Under the pieces are notes generated by a model. It did no database searches and was not told where the DNA came from. It saw only the letters and a program-made list of their open reading frames with translations. 64,000 nucleotides of DNA from a candidate division WOR-1 bacterium RIFOXYB2_FULL_45_9 (GTDB taxonomy: Bacteria; Margulisbacteria; WOR-1; O2-12-FULL-45-9; XYB2-FULL-48-7): positions 927,277-991,276 of the forward strand of contig MEUD01000001.1 in the NCBI GenBank assembly GCA_001771575.1, written 5' to 3'. Of this stretch, positions 1 to 8,651 are shown one piece after another. Each line of letters starts with the position of its first letter. Position 1 is the first letter of the stretch. The translations under genes and the position numbers were made by a program.

Positions 1-253
1 CCGACCCCAGAAGAATAATGGTCAATGGATCGCCGCTTACCAAACTGCCGAGCAAAACCGCTCCCCATCCTTTGGCAAAATCGAAAAAAAACGCCAATAC
101 TCCAGGCATCAGGCCGGCGGAACGGAGAACATTGGTCGCTCCGATGTTCCCGGAGCCGACGCGGCGGAGATCGACCCCCCATATTTTGGCTATAATAAAG
201 CTAAAAGGGATCGAGCCGAGGAGGTAACAAGTCGGAACAAGCAAAAAGATCAT
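1..253 (-). CDS. plsY: PlsY-type acyl-phosphate:glycerol-3-phosphate acyltransferase, N-terminal part (runs off the window)
   Basis: Reading the minus strand from the ATG at 251-253 gives 84 residues open to the window edge. They start MIFLLVPTCYLLGSIPFS, and the conserved PlsY block R-R-V-G-S-G-N-I-G-A-T-N-V-L-R follows. PlsY is an inner-membrane enzyme that transfers an acyl group from acyl-phosphate to glycerol-3-phosphate, the first step of phospholipid synthesis. The first 20 residues form the first membrane helix. The start is supported by a promoter 6 nt upstream (TTGACG-N17-TAGAAT), so the mRNA is probably leaderless; there is no Shine-Dalgarno sequence. The C-terminal half is outside the window. 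A second, complete PlsY lies at 10305-10922. The family call is firm. Confidence 0.85.
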   Translation of the reverse strand, partial: MIFLLVPTCYLLGSIPFSFIIAKIWGVDLRRVGSGNIGATNVLRSAGLMPGVLAFFFDFAKGWGAVLLGSLVSGDPLTIILLGS

Positions 254-259
254 GTTTCA

Positions 260-288
260 ATTCTACTTTACTTGAAATTGACCGTCAA
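260..288 (-). promoter_or_regulatory. Promoter of the partial plsY
   Basis: On the minus strand there is TTGACG (283-288), a 17-nt spacer, and TAGAAT (260-265). The -10 box ends 6 nt before the ATG, which implies a leaderless transcript. It overlaps the efp promoter on the other strand. Confidence 0.6.
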
Positions 289-300
289 GCTTGGTATAAT
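272..300 (+). promoter_or_regulatory. Promoter of efp
   Basis: TTGAAA (272-277), a 17-nt spacer and a perfect TATAAT (295-300). The efp ATG is 12 nt further on, so the 5' leader is only about 5 nt and contains no ribosome binding site. Confidence 0.75.
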
Positions 301-312
301 TTTAATTCCTTT

Positions 313-867
313 ATGGCAATATCAATCACCGAAGTCAGGCCCGGCACGACCGTGGAGATCGACGGCAAGATCTACAAATGCCTTGAGTACAACCACATCA
401 AGTGGGCCCAGCAGGCCAGGGTTAAGACCAAGTTCAAGGACTTGCGAAGCGGCGCGATCATTGAACGGACCTTCAATGTTGACGATAAAGTTGAACGGGC
501 CAGGATCGAGTACCAGCCGATGCAATTCCTCTACTCCGACACCGAAGGTTTTCATTTTATGAACCAGGCCACTTTTGAACAGATCACCGTCCCTGAAGGG
601 AAGATCGGAGACCAAAGCAAATATTTAAAAGAAGGGTTTGTCTGCAACGTCTCCTTCTACGGCGAAGAGGTTTTAGACATTGACCTGCCGGCTACCGTTG
701 AGCTGAAAGTTGTCGAGACCTCTCCCGGTTTCAAAGGAGATACCGTTTCCGGAGGAAAACCGGCCACCCTCGAAACTGGAGCGGTAGTGCAAGTTCCTTT
801 CTTCATCAACGTCGGCGAAGTTTTAAAAGTAGATACCAGCGAAGGCAAATACCTCGGGAGGGTCTAA
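313..867 (+). CDS. efp: Translation elongation factor P, with a shortened tip loop
   Basis: This 184-residue protein has the usual EF-P length and all three beta-barrel domains. Domain I begins [20 protein letters not shown]; the last domain contains [16 protein letters not shown] and ends [15 protein letters not shown] binds stalled ribosomes and speeds peptide bonds at proline runs. The oddity is the loop that reaches the peptidyl-transferase centre. In E. coli it reads V-K-P-G-K-G-Q-A-F-A-R-V-K with the modified Lys34; here residues 29-38 read [10 protein letters not shown], about three residues shorter with no PGKG. accB follows 4 nt after the stop, so the two are probably co-transcribed. 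Identity is certain; how the altered tip works is unknown. Confidence 0.95.
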   Translation: MAISITEVRPGTTVEIDGKIYKCLEYNHIKWAQQARVKTKFKDLRSGAIIERTFNVDDKVERARIEYQPMQFLYSDTEGFHFMNQATFEQITVPEGKIGDQSKYLKEGFVCNVSFYGEEVLDIDLPATVELKVVETSPGFKGDTVSGGKPATLETGAVVQVPFFINVGEVLKVDTSEGKYLGRV

Positions 868-871
868 AATT

Positions 872-1315
872 ATGTTAGATTGGGACGTTCTTAAAAAGCT
901 GATCAAACTGGTCAAAGAAGAAGATATCTCCGGCTTGTCGATCGAAGAAAAAGGGGTCAAATATGATGTCCGCCGCGACGGGGGAAAACCCTCCACCGCT
1001 CACATTGCCGCCCAGGAACCGGTCCCAACCGCTTCCACACCGACCAAATCAAGCGCCGTCAGCGAAGAAGACGGGCTTGCCGCCATCACTTCCCCGATGG
1101 TCGGCACTTTCTATCGCTCCCCTTCCCCCGAATCCCCTCCCTTTGTCGAGGTCGGCGACAGCGTTCAGCCGGGCAAAGTAATTTGCATTATCGAGGCGAT
1201 GAAGCTGTTCAACGAGATCGAAGCGGAAATGAGCGGCAAGATCGTTAAGATCCTCGTCGAGAACGGCAAGCCGGTTGAATACGGGCAAAAGCTTTTTCTG
1301 ATCAAAAAAGCATGA
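872..1315 (+). CDS. accB: Biotin carboxyl carrier protein of acetyl-CoA carboxylase
   Basis: The 147-residue protein has the normal BCCP layout. Residues 1-36 are a helical N-terminal region, followed by a Pro/Ala/Thr-rich linker (about 40-65) and a C-terminal biotinyl domain (about 72-147). The biotin-acceptor motif is E-A-M-K-L-F with Lys111. The protein carries carboxybiotin between biotin carboxylase and carboxyltransferase to make malonyl-CoA for fatty acids. A GGGAGGG ribosome binding site sits at about 856-862, inside the end of efp. The usual partner accC does not follow; a UbiA-family gene overlaps the stop by 4 nt. Pairing with efp is common in bacteria. Confidence 0.95.
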   Translation: MLDWDVLKKLIKLVKEEDISGLSIEEKGVKYDVRRDGGKPSTAHIAAQEPVPTASTPTKSSAVSEEDGLAAITSPMVGTFYRSPSPESPPFVEVGDSVQPGKVICIIEAMKLFNEIEAEMSGKIVKILVENGKPVEYGQKLFLIKKA

Positions 1316-2181
1316 TCCCCATCCTGCTCTCTCTCCGGCCAAAGCAGTGGACCAAGAATTTCTTCGTTTTCGCCGGGATAATATTCTCGCTTGAATTTTT
1401 TCATCTTGCTCCACTGCTCAAGGTCATTGACGCATTTATCGTTTTTTGCGCTATCTCCAGCGCGATGTACCTGGTCAACGACATCAAAGACCTGGAATTT
1501 GACAAAAAACATCCCCTCAAAAAACTTAGACCGATTGCCAGCGGCAAGGTTTCTCCCTCGCTGGCCATTTTTTTCGCTTTTTTACTGATCTTAACCGCTC
1601 TGCCGATCTCATTTATGCTGAATTCCCTTTTCGGCTGGGTAGTTGTTTCATATTTGGTCCTAATGTTCAGTTATACGTTTTTTCTTAAAAATATAGTAAT
1701 TTTAGATGTTTTTTCGATCGCCGCCGGCTTTGTCCTGCGAGCGATCGCCGGGGTGGTGGTAATTGATGTTATCCTCTCTCCCTGGTTGGTGATCTGCACC
1801 ATCCTGCTCGCCCTTTTTATCGCCTTAGGCAAGAGGCGCCATGAACTGCTCTCGCTTGACCTGGCGGCCGAACACCGCCAAATTTTGGATGAGTATAATC
1901 CGCGACTGCTTGACCAACTGATCTCGGCGGTTGCCGGCTCGACCGTCATGGCCTACGCCCTTTATACCCTTTGGCCGGAAACGATCGCAAAGTTCGGCAC
2001 AAACAGCCTGGTCTACAGCATTCCATTTGTTCTTTACGGGATCTTTCGTTATTTATATCTCATCTATAAAAGAGACGAAGGGGGACAACCGGAGAAGACC
2101 CTGCTTTCCGACCCGCCGTTATTAATTGACATTTTTTTATGGATCGCCGCGCTGACCCTGATAATTTACGTCCGCCTTTGA
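1312..2181 (+). CDS. UbiA-family prenyltransferase, decaprenyl-phosphate phosphoribosyltransferase type
   Basis: A 289-residue polytopic membrane protein of the UbiA superfamily. It opens [16 protein letters not shown], typical of the subgroup that moves phosphoribose onto polyprenyl phosphate. The first Asp-rich motif is N-D-I-K-D-L-E-F-D followed by [14 protein letters not shown]. About eight to nine hydrophobic helices cover the rest. In actinobacteria this enzyme makes the arabinose donor for cell-wall polymers; in other phyla the product is less clear. The ATG overlaps the accB stop (ATGA), so translation is coupled. The gene ends exactly where the convergent TauE-like gene ends. Family is clear; substrate is inferred from the subgroup. 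Confidence 0.8.
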   Translation: MIPILLSLRPKQWTKNFFVFAGIIFSLEFFHLAPLLKVIDAFIVFCAISSAMYLVNDIKDLEFDKKHPLKKLRPIASGKVSPSLAIFFAFLLILTALPISFMLNSLFGWVVVSYLVLMFSYTFFLKNIVILDVFSIAAGFVLRAIAGVVVIDVILSPWLVICTILLALFIALGKRRHELLSLDLAAEHRQILDEYNPRLLDQLISAVAGSTVMAYALYTLWPETIAKFGTNSLVYSIPFVLYGIFRYLYLIYKRDEGGQPEKTLLSDPPLLIDIFLWIAALTLIIYVRL

Positions 2182-2538
2182 TCACCAAAAGATCAGCCGC
2201 AAAGAGATCATCAGAAAAACCACTCCGAATAGTTTTCGCAGGAGATCGGGGGAGATTAAATTAGCCCAGTAGGCGCCGATCAAACCGCCGAAAAAAAAGC
2301 CGACGCACAAAAGCATCGCCCAGGGGAAATTGACCTGGCCGTTTTTCCAATAATGCCAGGCAGCCAAGAGGCCGATTGGCGGGATCATCATCGCCAGGGT
2401 GGTCCCCTGCGCCAGATGCTGGCTTAAACCAAACCCGAGGACCAAAACCGGGATAACGATCGTCGCGCCGCCAATGCCAAACAACCCGCTGAATATCCCG
2501 GCCATAAAACCGGTCAGGACCAGCCAGACCGAGGTCAT
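2182..2538 (-). CDS. Short (half-length) TauE/SafE-family membrane permease
   Basis: The protein has 118 residues and about four membrane helices. The first contains the family signature M-A-G-I-F-S-G-L-F-G-I-G-G-A-T-I-V-I-P-V-L. Full TauE/SafE (TSUP) proteins have about 240-260 residues built from two such repeats, so this is one repeat unit and would have to pair with itself or a partner. Single-repeat members are known in the family. The substrate class is organic sulfonate/sulfite or other small anions, but cannot be told from the sequence. Its ATG overlaps the stop of yqeY by 4 nt. I see no sign of a broken second half. Confidence 0.75.
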   Translation of the reverse strand: MTSVWLVLTGFMAGIFSGLFGIGGATIVIPVLVLGFGLSQHLAQGTTLAMMIPPIGLLAAWHYWKNGQVNFPWAMLLCVGFFFGGLIGAYWANLISPDLLRKLFGVVFLMISLRLIFW

Positions 2539-2978
2539 TTCAATATTTCCCTGACATATTGGCTGACCAGCTTGCCGTCAATGCTCGGATAGTTGACGGT
2601 GATCTCTTTCATCACTTTTCCCATCTCCTTGATCGAAGACGCCCCCAAGCTGGAGATCGTTTGCGAAACTGCGGCTTTCACTTCTTCAGGGGACATTTCT
2701 TTCGGCAGGTACTCCCGCACAATGGTCAATTCCTTCGCGGTGTTCTCCACTTCAGCCGTCCGGCCGATCTTGCCGAACTCTTCGATCGATTCTTTCAGTT
2801 CTTTGGCGTATTTATTAACGACCTTGACTGCCTCGGCTTCCGGCATCTCCCCTCTGGCATTGACGTACAGGATCTTGCTTTTCATCATCCGCAAGACCGC
2901 TAGGCGGAATTCGTCCTTGTTTTTCATCGCCAGCATCAAATCGGCATTGATCCTTTTTAATAGTTCACTCTGATCCAT
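2535..2978 (-). CDS. yqeY: GatB/YqeY domain protein
   Basis: At 147 residues it has the full length of the YqeY family. These are helical proteins related to the C-terminal tail domain of GatB, the amidotransferase subunit that binds tRNA. Visible features are L-R-M-M-K-S-K-I near the N-terminus, I-V-R-E-Y-L-P-K-E-M in the middle, and the closing pattern G-K-V-M-K-E-I...I-D-G-K-L-V-S-Q-Y-V-R. Free-standing YqeY is thought to act on tRNA, but its reaction is not established. It sits 2 nt after a tautomerase gene and overlaps the TauE-like gene, so the three form one minus-strand operon. Confidence 0.9.
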   Translation of the reverse strand: MDQSELLKRINADLMLAMKNKDEFRLAVLRMMKSKILYVNARGEMPEAEAVKVVNKYAKELKESIEEFGKIGRTAEVENTAKELTIVREYLPKEMSPEEVKAAVSQTISSLGASSIKEMGKVMKEITVNYPSIDGKLVSQYVREILK

Positions 2979-2980
2979 AT

Positions 2981-3160
2981 TTAGCCCCCCTGTTTGCCGT
3001 TTTGGCCCCAGTTCTCTTTCGGGATGTCCTCGATCACAACGATAACCGCTTCCGGCGGGGACTTCGCGACTTCACAAACGGTTTTAGTCACTTCCTGGAT
3101 CAGTTTAGCTTTGGTCTCTTTGTCGCGCCCAGCCCACATTTCAATTCTAACGATCGGCAT
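2981..3160 (-). CDS. 4-oxalocrotonate tautomerase family protein
   Basis: A short 59-residue gene beginning M-P-I-V-R-I-E-M-W-A-G-R. After removal of Met, Pro-1 would be the catalytic base, as in all 4-OT enzymes. The rest fits the family: a helix with K-L-I-Q-E-V-T-K, then V-I-V-V-I-E-D-I-P-K-E-N-W-G-Q-N-G. The family catalyses keto-enol tautomerisation in hexamers of this small subunit, and the natural substrate is rarely known. A purine-rich GGGGGTGGG stretch lies about 8 nt upstream of the ATG. The gene leads the operon with yqeY and the TauE-like gene. Confidence 0.85.
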   Translation of the reverse strand: MPIVRIEMWAGRDKETKAKLIQEVTKTVCEVAKSPPEAVIVVIEDIPKENWGQNGKQGG

Positions 3161-3182
3161 GATAACCCACCCCCTGCAAATG

Positions 3183-3223
3183 ATTATAGCAATTTTTATC
3201 TCTCTTTCCGAGCGTGTTATAAT
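3183..3223. promoter_or_regulatory. Divergent promoters for the tautomerase operon and the beta-lactamase-like gene
   Basis: On the plus strand an extended -10, TGTTATAAT, ends at 3223, 8 nt before the ATG at 3232, so that transcript is probably leaderless. On the minus strand an extended -10, TGCTATAAT, has its hexamer at 3183-3188, 22 nt before the tautomerase ATG. Neither has a good -35 box. Confidence 0.5.
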
Positions 3224-3231
3224 TATTCCTC

Positions 3232-4221
3232 ATGCGGCAAGCCCTCTTACTAATACTAGTTATTCTATTCTGCCAACCGGCCAATGCCGAATTGTCCCAG
3301 CGCTTTGCCGCGCTGACCAGGAATCACGGCCAAAAAGTCGGGGTCGCTTTTATTGATCTTAAAACAGGCCGGGAGCTGACCGTCAATGGAACGGCTGAAT
3401 TTCCGACCGCCTCTGTCGGCAAGGTCCCGGTCATGGCGGCCGCTTACGCCTTGGCGGATAAAAGCCAGTTAAACCTTGATACCAAAGTTCGTTATCTGGC
3501 TGAAGACCGCCTGGGAGGATCAGGTCTCTTGCAATGGACCAAATGCGGACGCTACTATTCGCTCCGCCGGTTGATCTCATTGATGATAACGCACTCCGAC
3601 AACACCGCGACAAAGATGATAGTCGACAATTTGGGGTTAGCCGCGATCAACGATTATTTACGATCTCAAGGGTTGAACGATATTGTCATCGCCGATCCAA
3701 CCATGTTGCGCGAACCGCCGCTCCCAGGGCGAAACCTGACCACTCCGCTGGCCATGGCCCACTTAGTCACCAGGATCGAACAGCGCCGGGGGTTCAGTGA
3801 AACCTCCACCGCGGAGATGCTTAAATTTATGCGCAACCAGAAATATCGCTGGGGACTATGGCAGGGGGTCCCGCCCGGGACCACGATCGCGGATAAGACC
3901 GGAAACCTGACCGGGATTTTAAACGACGTCGGGATCGTTTACACCAAAGCCGGCAATTACGTGCTAGCAATCTTTACCCAGGGATTCAGCCAAAAAAATA
4001 ACGCCCGCCGCCTGATCAATCAGCTCTCGCAAGCCGCCTATGAAGAATATACCGGAGAAAAAGTGGTCTTCCCAAAACCAGTAAAAAAGAAACCAGTAAA
4101 GAAACGGACAATAAAACGGCGAAAAAAAATTAAGCGGCGCTACAAAGCGGCGATCACCGCATCGGCCATTTGCGAAGTTGAAACCGCGGTCGGATCGTTC
4201 CGATCGGCTTTAAGATCGTAG
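3232..4221 (+). CDS. Secreted class A beta-lactamase-fold serine hydrolase
   Basis: A 329-residue protein with an N-terminal signal peptide ([19 protein letters not shown], cleavage after about residue 19). The three active-site motifs of penicillin-recognising enzymes are present: S-V-G-K (Ser61, Lys64), S-D-N (122-124) and K-T-G (222-224). An omega-loop-like stretch R-E-P-P-L-P-G-R-N lies at 160-168, but the E-x-x-L-N pattern typical of true class A beta-lactamases is not clean. It may therefore be a lactamase or a related peptidoglycan-acting hydrolase. After the catalytic domain comes a very basic tail (about residues 285-310, rich in K-K and R-R). The last 82 nt overlap the convergent isocitrate dehydrogenase gene, so the extreme C-terminus may be a read-through extension. 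The promoter suggests leaderless translation. Confidence 0.8.
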   Translation: MRQALLLILVILFCQPANAELSQRFAALTRNHGQKVGVAFIDLKTGRELTVNGTAEFPTASVGKVPVMAAAYALADKSQLNLDTKVRYLAEDRLGGSGLLQWTKCGRYYSLRRLISLMITHSDNTATKMIVDNLGLAAINDYLRSQGLNDIVIADPTMLREPPLPGRNLTTPLAMAHLVTRIEQRRGFSETSTAEMLKFMRNQKYRWGLWQGVPPGTTIADKTGNLTGILNDVGIVYTKAGNYVLAIFTQGFSQKNNARRLINQLSQAAYEEYTGEKVVFPKPVKKKPVKKRTIKRRKKIKRRYKAAITASAICEVETAVGSFRSALRS

Positions 4222-5219
4222 GTAACGCTCTTCTTTTCGGCGATCACTTTGGCGACCGCCTTCTCAAGCTTCGCGGACGCTTCTTTCTCTCCCAAATGAT
4301 CCAGCATTAATACCGCCGAAAGGATCATGGCGGTCGGATTGACCTTGTTTTGCCCGGTATATTTGGGGGCCGATCCATGGATCGCCTCAAAAACCGCGAT
4401 CTCTTTGCCAAAATTAGCCCCCGGCGCGACCCCTAACCCGCCGACCAAACCGGCGCACAGGTCGGAAAGAATATCTCCATATAAGTTAGGAAGAGCTAAC
4501 ACATCAAAGCCGCCGGGGTTTTGGACCAATTGCATGCAGATCGCGTCGATCAGCCGCTCTTCGTATTCGATCCGGCCTTCATATTCCCTGGCGACTTCCC
4601 TGGCGGCGGCGTAAAAAAGGCCGTCAGTAAACTTCATAATGTTCGCCTTGGAGACAGCGGTCACTTTTTTTCGTTTATGCTTGACCGCATAGTCAAAAGC
4701 GTACTTAATGATCCTTTTGGTCCCGGATATCGAGATCGGCTTGATCGAGATCCCCGAATCGGGATTGATCTTTTTCTTTGACAAAGCCTCAATTTCGCCG
4801 ATCAGCTTCCTGGTCTCGGGCTTCCCTTCTTCAAACTCGATCCCGGCATAGAGGTCTTCGGTATTCTCGCGAACAACGACCAGATCGACGCTCTCAAAGC
4901 GGCTTCTGACCCCCTGGTATGTCTTGCAGGGGCGCAGGCAGGCATAAAGGTCGAGCTCCTTGCGGATCGCAACGTTGACCGAGCGGAAACCGGTCCCGAT
5001 CGGCGTGGTCAAAGGCCCTTTGAGGGCGACTTTATTCCTTCTAATAGACTCCAGGGTTGCTTCCGGCAAAGGGGTCCCGTATTTTGCAATAACATCGGCA
5101 CCCGCTTCGGCAATCTCCCAATCGATCTTGACCCCGGTCGCGTCAACACACCGTCTGGCCGCCGTGGAAACTTCCGGACCGATCCCGTCGCCGGGTATTA
5201 GGGTTATTTTGCGCGCCAT
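4140..5219 (-). CDS. icd: NAD-type isocitrate dehydrogenase (IPMDH/IDH family)
   Basis: The 359-residue protein opens with the beta-decarboxylating dehydrogenase signature [13 protein letters not shown]. It continues with [24 protein letters not shown] (substrate contacts) and [10 protein letters not shown] (metal-binding aspartates). The short form and the E-A-I-H-G-S-A-P cofactor loop fit the NAD-linked isocitrate/homoisocitrate subgroup, which oxidises isocitrate to 2-oxoglutarate. 3-isopropylmalate dehydrogenase is the main alternative, but N-T-E-D-L-Y argues for isocitrate. The ATG is 8 nt from a TTGATT-N17-TATAAT promoter, so the mRNA is likely leaderless. The 3' end overlaps the convergent hydrolase gene by 82 nt. 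Confidence 0.85.
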   Translation of the reverse strand: MARKITLIPGDGIGPEVSTAARRCVDATGVKIDWEIAEAGADVIAKYGTPLPEATLESIRRNKVALKGPLTTPIGTGFRSVNVAIRKELDLYACLRPCKTYQGVRSRFESVDLVVVRENTEDLYAGIEFEEGKPETRKLIGEIEALSKKKINPDSGISIKPISISGTKRIIKYAFDYAVKHKRKKVTAVSKANIMKFTDGLFYAAAREVAREYEGRIEYEERLIDAICMQLVQNPGGFDVLALPNLYGDILSDLCAGLVGGLGVAPGANFGKEIAVFEAIHGSAPKYTGQNKVNPTAMILSAVLMLDHLGEKEASAKLEKAVAKVIAEKKSVTYDLKADRNDPTAVSTSQMADAVIAAL

Positions 5220-5224
5220 ATTTA

Positions 5225-5256
5225 TTGATTATACTTTTTTTCAATGATAAAATCAA
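5225..5256. promoter_or_regulatory. Face-to-face divergent promoters of icd and ddl
   Basis: For icd (minus) there is TTGATT (5251-5256), a 17-nt spacer and TATAAT (5228-5233). For ddl (plus) there is TTGATT (5225-5230), a 17-nt spacer and TAAAAT (5248-5253). The -35 box of each overlaps the -10 box of the other, so RNA polymerase cannot sit on both at once. Both -10 boxes end 8 nt before an ATG. Confidence 0.7.
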
Positions 5257-5261
5257 TTTGC

Positions 5262-6197
5262 ATGAAATCCTTAAAAAAACTCAAAATTGCCGTCCTTTGT
5301 GGCGGTAGATCCCGTGAACGAGACGTTTCGCTCCGCTCCGGCAAACGGATTTACGAATCGTTGAAAGGTCAGGGTTATAACGTCATTAGTCTCGACCTGA
5401 CCGATAATCTGGCCACCGATCTCAAGAAAAACAAGATCGATCTGGTCTACAATACTCTGCACGGGAAGTTTGGCGAAGACGGCTCGGTCCAGGGCCTGCT
5501 GGAATTGGCCGGCATCCCGTATACCGGATCAAAGGTACTGGCTTCCGCGCTGGCCATGAACAAGCTTGCCGCAAAAAGGATCTTTGACGCGGCGAACATC
5601 CCCACCCCGCGCTACCTGCCGATCGATCGGGAAGCCGACATTAGAGAGGAAGCGGCCAAGATCCGCAGGATCTTTCCCTTCCCGCTGGTCATTAAACCGG
5701 TTTCCGAAGGATCGAGCTTTGGCGTGACGATCCTTAAGAACTGCGAGGAGCTGGAGGAGGTCTTGAAAAAGTCGCTTCAGGAATACAAAGAACTTTTTAT
5801 CGAAGAATTCATTAAAGGGAAAGAGATCACGGTCGGCATCATCGGCACGGGGAAGAACATCCAATCCCTGCCGATCCTGGAGCTGGTCCCGAAAAATGAA
5901 TTCTATGATTTTGAGGCTAAGTACACCTCCGGTCTGACCGAATTTATCGTCCCCGCCCGCCTCCCCGAACCGCTCTACAAACAAGCCCAAAGCATCGCGC
6001 TGGCCGCGCACAAAGCGCTCGACTGCCACGGTGTTTCCCGGGTCGACATGATTGTTTCCCACGACCATATCCCCTACGTCACCGAAGTCAACTCTCTCCC
6101 CGGAATGACCGAGCACTCTGACCTGCCGGCGGAGGCGGCAAGCGCCGGCATCACTTTCGACCAGCTGGTGGTTAAAATCCTTGAAAGCGCGTTCTAA
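5262..6197 (+). CDS. ddl: D-alanine--D-alanine ligase
   Basis: This ATP-grasp ligase joins two D-alanines for peptidoglycan precursors. Visible are the N-terminal I-A-V-L-C-G-G-R-S-R-E-R-D-V-S-L-R-S-G, the stretch H-G-K-F-G-E-D-G-S-V-Q-G, the K-P-V-S-E-G-S-S-F-G-V ATP-grasp loop and the C-terminal E-V-N-S-L-P-G-M-T-E-H-S-D-L-P signature. I prefer the ATG at 5262 (311 residues) over the one at 5244. The TAAAAT -10 box at 5248-5253 lies inside the longer reading and ends 8 nt before 5262, and the protein then starts M-K-S-L-K-K-L-K-I-A-V as in homologues. ftsQ overlaps its end by 17 nt, and ftsZ follows, the usual division and cell-wall order. Confidence 0.95.
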   Translation: MKSLKKLKIAVLCGGRSRERDVSLRSGKRIYESLKGQGYNVISLDLTDNLATDLKKNKIDLVYNTLHGKFGEDGSVQGLLELAGIPYTGSKVLASALAMNKLAAKRIFDAANIPTPRYLPIDREADIREEAAKIRRIFPFPLVIKPVSEGSSFGVTILKNCEELEEVLKKSLQEYKELFIEEFIKGKEITVGIIGTGKNIQSLPILELVPKNEFYDFEAKYTSGLTEFIVPARLPEPLYKQAQSIALAAHKALDCHGVSRVDMIVSHDHIPYVTEVNSLPGMTEHSDLPAEAASAGITFDQLVVKILESAF

Positions 6198-6927
6198 GAA
6201 AAAAAGAAACCGCTTCCGTTGGCTGTTATTCTCCGCCATCGCGCTGATCGGCATCGGCTACTACGTCCTCTCTCTTTCCATCTGGAACATCCAGGAGATC
6301 TCAATCGAAGGGACCGCCATGATCAGTCCGCAAGAACTGCGCGAATTAAGCGGCCTGCCGATCGGCAGGAACCTTTTCTTCACCAGCTTCCGGACCGCCA
6401 GGACAAATCTTGACCAGGTTGGCGCGATAAAAAAATACCGGATCAACCGCCGGCCTCCGGCCACCGTTTTGGTCCGCGTGGAAGAGCGCCGTCCGATCGC
6501 GATCCTGGTCGTCAACGGACGCTTTACCATCGTGGACCGTGATGGATTTGTTTTGAATAATGACCCCCGTCTCAACCTTCACTTGTTAAACAGCGTTGAG
6601 CTCCCGGTCATCACCGGACTGGGGTCCGGCGAGATCGTTGCCGGCAAACGAATCGCCCCGAAGCTTTCTTTTTTAATAAACGACACGGTCGTCGAGCTGG
6701 CCAGCCTGCTGGGCTCCCGGCGGATCAACCTGGAGGTCGGCAGCTACCGCCGGATCAGCATCCTGCTCGACGACGTCCTCCGAATCAACCTTGGCCAGGA
6801 CACGCAGGTCAAGACCAAGATATCCGTCGTCAAACGTCTCCTGCCGCTGATCGGCGGGCGCTGGAACGAAGTTGAATATATCGATGTCCGTTTCCCGGAA
6901 ACGCCGGTCATAAAATACAAATCATAA
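6181..6927 (+). CDS. ftsQ: Cell division protein FtsQ
   Basis: A 248-residue bitopic membrane protein. A basic start (K-A-R-S-K-K-K-R-N-R) is followed by one membrane helix at about 15-32, then a POTRA domain (about 34-105) starting I-W-N-I-Q-E-I-S-I-E-G and containing A-T-V-L-V-R-V-E-E-R-R-P. The FtsQ beta domain occupies the rest. FtsQ links early and late divisome proteins in the periplasm. The start is a TTG at 6181 that overlaps ddl by 17 nt, which keeps the basic N-terminus intact; no ATG exists before the membrane helix. Position between ddl and ftsZ confirms the call. Confidence 0.9.
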   Translation: MKARSKKKRNRFRWLLFSAIALIGIGYYVLSLSIWNIQEISIEGTAMISPQELRELSGLPIGRNLFFTSFRTARTNLDQVGAIKKYRINRRPPATVLVRVEERRPIAILVVNGRFTIVDRDGFVLNNDPRLNLHLLNSVELPVITGLGSGEIVAGKRIAPKLSFLINDTVVELASLLGSRRINLEVGSYRRISILLDDVLRINLGQDTQVKTKISVVKRLLPLIGGRWNEVEYIDVRFPETPVIKYKS

Positions 6928-6939
6928 GCACAGTTCCCG

Positions 6940-6967
6940 TTGCATTTTCGGGGCCGTATGTTAAAAT
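6940..6967 (+). promoter_or_regulatory. Promoter of ftsZ
   Basis: TTGCAT (6940-6945), a 16-nt spacer and TAAAAT (6962-6967). The -10 context TATGTTAAAATT is identical to that before pgsA. The ATG of ftsZ is 31 nt downstream with an AAGGAG site. Confidence 0.6.
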
Positions 6968-6998
6968 TACCTAAATTCCCTGACAAGGAGAAGCGCAC

Positions 6999-8057
6999 AT
7001 GGGTGGTCAAGGTTTCGCGACAATAAAAGTTTTTGGCGTCGGCGGAGGCGGGACCAACGCCGTTAACCGGATGATCAGCAGCGGCGTGGTTGGCGTCGAG
7101 TTTTGGGCGGCCAACACCGATCTGCAAGCCTTAAGCGTTTCACTGGCCGACCACAAACTTCAGCTTGGCGCTAAACTGACCAGAGGATTGGGGGCTGGCG
7201 CCAATCCGGAGATCGGACAAAAAGCGGCGGAAGAGAGCCGCGACGACGTCAAGCTGGGCCTGCAGGGGGCCGACATGGTCTTTCTGACCGCCGGGATGGG
7301 TGGCGGGACCGGGACCGGCGCTTCGCCGATCATCGCTGAAGTCGCCAAAGAATTAGGCTGTTTGACGATCGGGGTCGTGACCAGACCGTTCCGCTTCGAA
7401 GGTCCGGTCCGCAATTCCCAGGCTGAATCCGGGATCGCCCTCCTCAAAGAAAAGGTTGACGCGCTTATCGTTATTCCAAACGACAAACTTCTTCAGGTGG
7501 TCGAGAGAAAAACCTCGATCATTGAAGCGTTTAAGATCGCCGACGACGTCCTTCGCCAGGGGGTCAAAGGGATCTCCGACCTGATCACCGTACCGGGGCT
7601 GATCAACCTTGATTTCGCCGACGTCAGGACCATTATGTTCGAGGCCGGCTCCGCCATGATGGGGATCGGCAGCGGCAGCGGAGAGAATCGTGCGGTCGAG
7701 GCGGCCGAAAAAGCGATCGCCTCCCCTCTTCTGGAAGAGACGATCACCGGCGCCAAAGGTATCATCTTCAACGTGACCGGCGGCTCCGACCTTACCCTCT
7801 ACGAAGTCAATGAAGCGGCCGAAGTCATCTACAACGCCGGCGATCCCGACGCCAATATTATCTTTGGCGCAACGATCGACGAGAAGCTCCAGGGAGAGGT
7901 CACCGTCACCGTCATCGCCACCGGCTTTAAAGCGGCTTTGAACCGGGAAAAAGAGAGCGTCTCTTTCATTCGGCCGCGGCAAAACCAACCGGTCCAGCCC
8001 AAGCCGGCGGCAGACAGCCACAAAGACGACATCGAGCTTCCGCCGTTCATGCGCTAA
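6999..8057 (+). CDS. ftsZ: Cell division GTPase FtsZ
   Basis: The 352-residue tubulin homologue that forms the division ring. It carries [16 protein letters not shown] at the N-terminus and the tubulin signature G-G-G-T-G-T-G-A (about residues 100-107). The T7 loop N-L-D-F-A-D-V, which inserts into the neighbouring subunit, is also present. After a short linker it ends D-I-E-L-P-P-F-M-R, the conserved C-terminal peptide that binds FtsA-like membrane anchors. AAGGAG lies about 9 nt before the ATG, and a promoter lies in the ftsQ-ftsZ gap. No ftsA lies between ftsQ and ftsZ. The linker is short, giving a protein at the small end for FtsZ. Confidence 0.98.
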   Translation: MGGQGFATIKVFGVGGGGTNAVNRMISSGVVGVEFWAANTDLQALSVSLADHKLQLGAKLTRGLGAGANPEIGQKAAEESRDDVKLGLQGADMVFLTAGMGGGTGTGASPIIAEVAKELGCLTIGVVTRPFRFEGPVRNSQAESGIALLKEKVDALIVIPNDKLLQVVERKTSIIEAFKIADDVLRQGVKGISDLITVPGLINLDFADVRTIMFEAGSAMMGIGSGSGENRAVEAAEKAIASPLLEETITGAKGIIFNVTGGSDLTLYEVNEAAEVIYNAGDPDANIIFGATIDEKLQGEVTVTVIATGFKAALNREKESVSFIRPRQNQPVQPKPAADSHKDDIELPPFMR

Positions 8058-8060
8058 ACG

Positions 8061-8651
8061 ATGGAGCTTTTTTTCTTTCCATTTTTAAAATCGCTGATCG
8101 CTCTTTTCATCATTACCGATTCACCGGGGAACCTCCCTTTTTTCATGGGGCTGACCGAAGGGCTAAGCCTGAAAGAAAAAAGGTCGATCTTCGCGACCTC
8201 TATCCTGACCGGCTTTTTCACTCTGATCGCCTTCATTCTGGCCGGCAAAGCGGTCTTTGACCTGTTCGGCATCACCTTGGACGATTTCCGGATCGCCGGC
8301 GGTATCCTCCTCTTTTGGATCGCCATTGAAATAATGCTGCGGGGTAGAGTGAACTTCGAACATAAAGAAGATGTCGGGATCGTTCCTCTCGGCTGTCCCT
8401 TGCTGGTCGGGCCGGGGGCGATCACCGCTTCGCTGGTCATGCTGCAAACTTACGGTTACGCCATAACCTTAAGCGCGATCGGCGGTTGTTTTTTTCTGAT
8501 CTGGCTGGTCCTGCATTTTGCCGACAACATATATTCTTTTTTGGGGAAGAACGGTTCGCTGATCTTAACTAAGATTTCCGCTATCTTGATCGCCGCGATC
8601 GCCATCCAGTTTGTGCGCGAAGGTATTTTTGGAATCTTCAAGCTCTTTTAA
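8061..8651 (+). CDS. MarC-family integral membrane protein
   Basis: A 196-residue protein with six predicted helices. Family landmarks are I-T-D-S-P-G-N-L-P-F-F in the first helix and C-P-L-L-V-G-P-G-A-I-T in the middle, the repeated half-helix motif of MarC/NAAT proteins. MarC proteins are inner-membrane transport-like proteins whose role is unsettled; some archaeal members carry neutral amino acids. The gene starts 3 nt after ftsZ stops, so it is probably co-transcribed with it. The 3' end overlaps the convergent phosphatase gene by 4 nt. Confidence 0.85.
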   Translation: MELFFFPFLKSLIALFIITDSPGNLPFFMGLTEGLSLKEKRSIFATSILTGFFTLIAFILAGKAVFDLFGITLDDFRIAGGILLFWIAIEIMLRGRVNFEHKEDVGIVPLGCPLLVGPGAITASLVMLQTYGYAITLSAIGGCFFLIWLVLHFADNIYSFLGKNGSLILTKISAILIAAIAIQFVREGIFGIFKLF

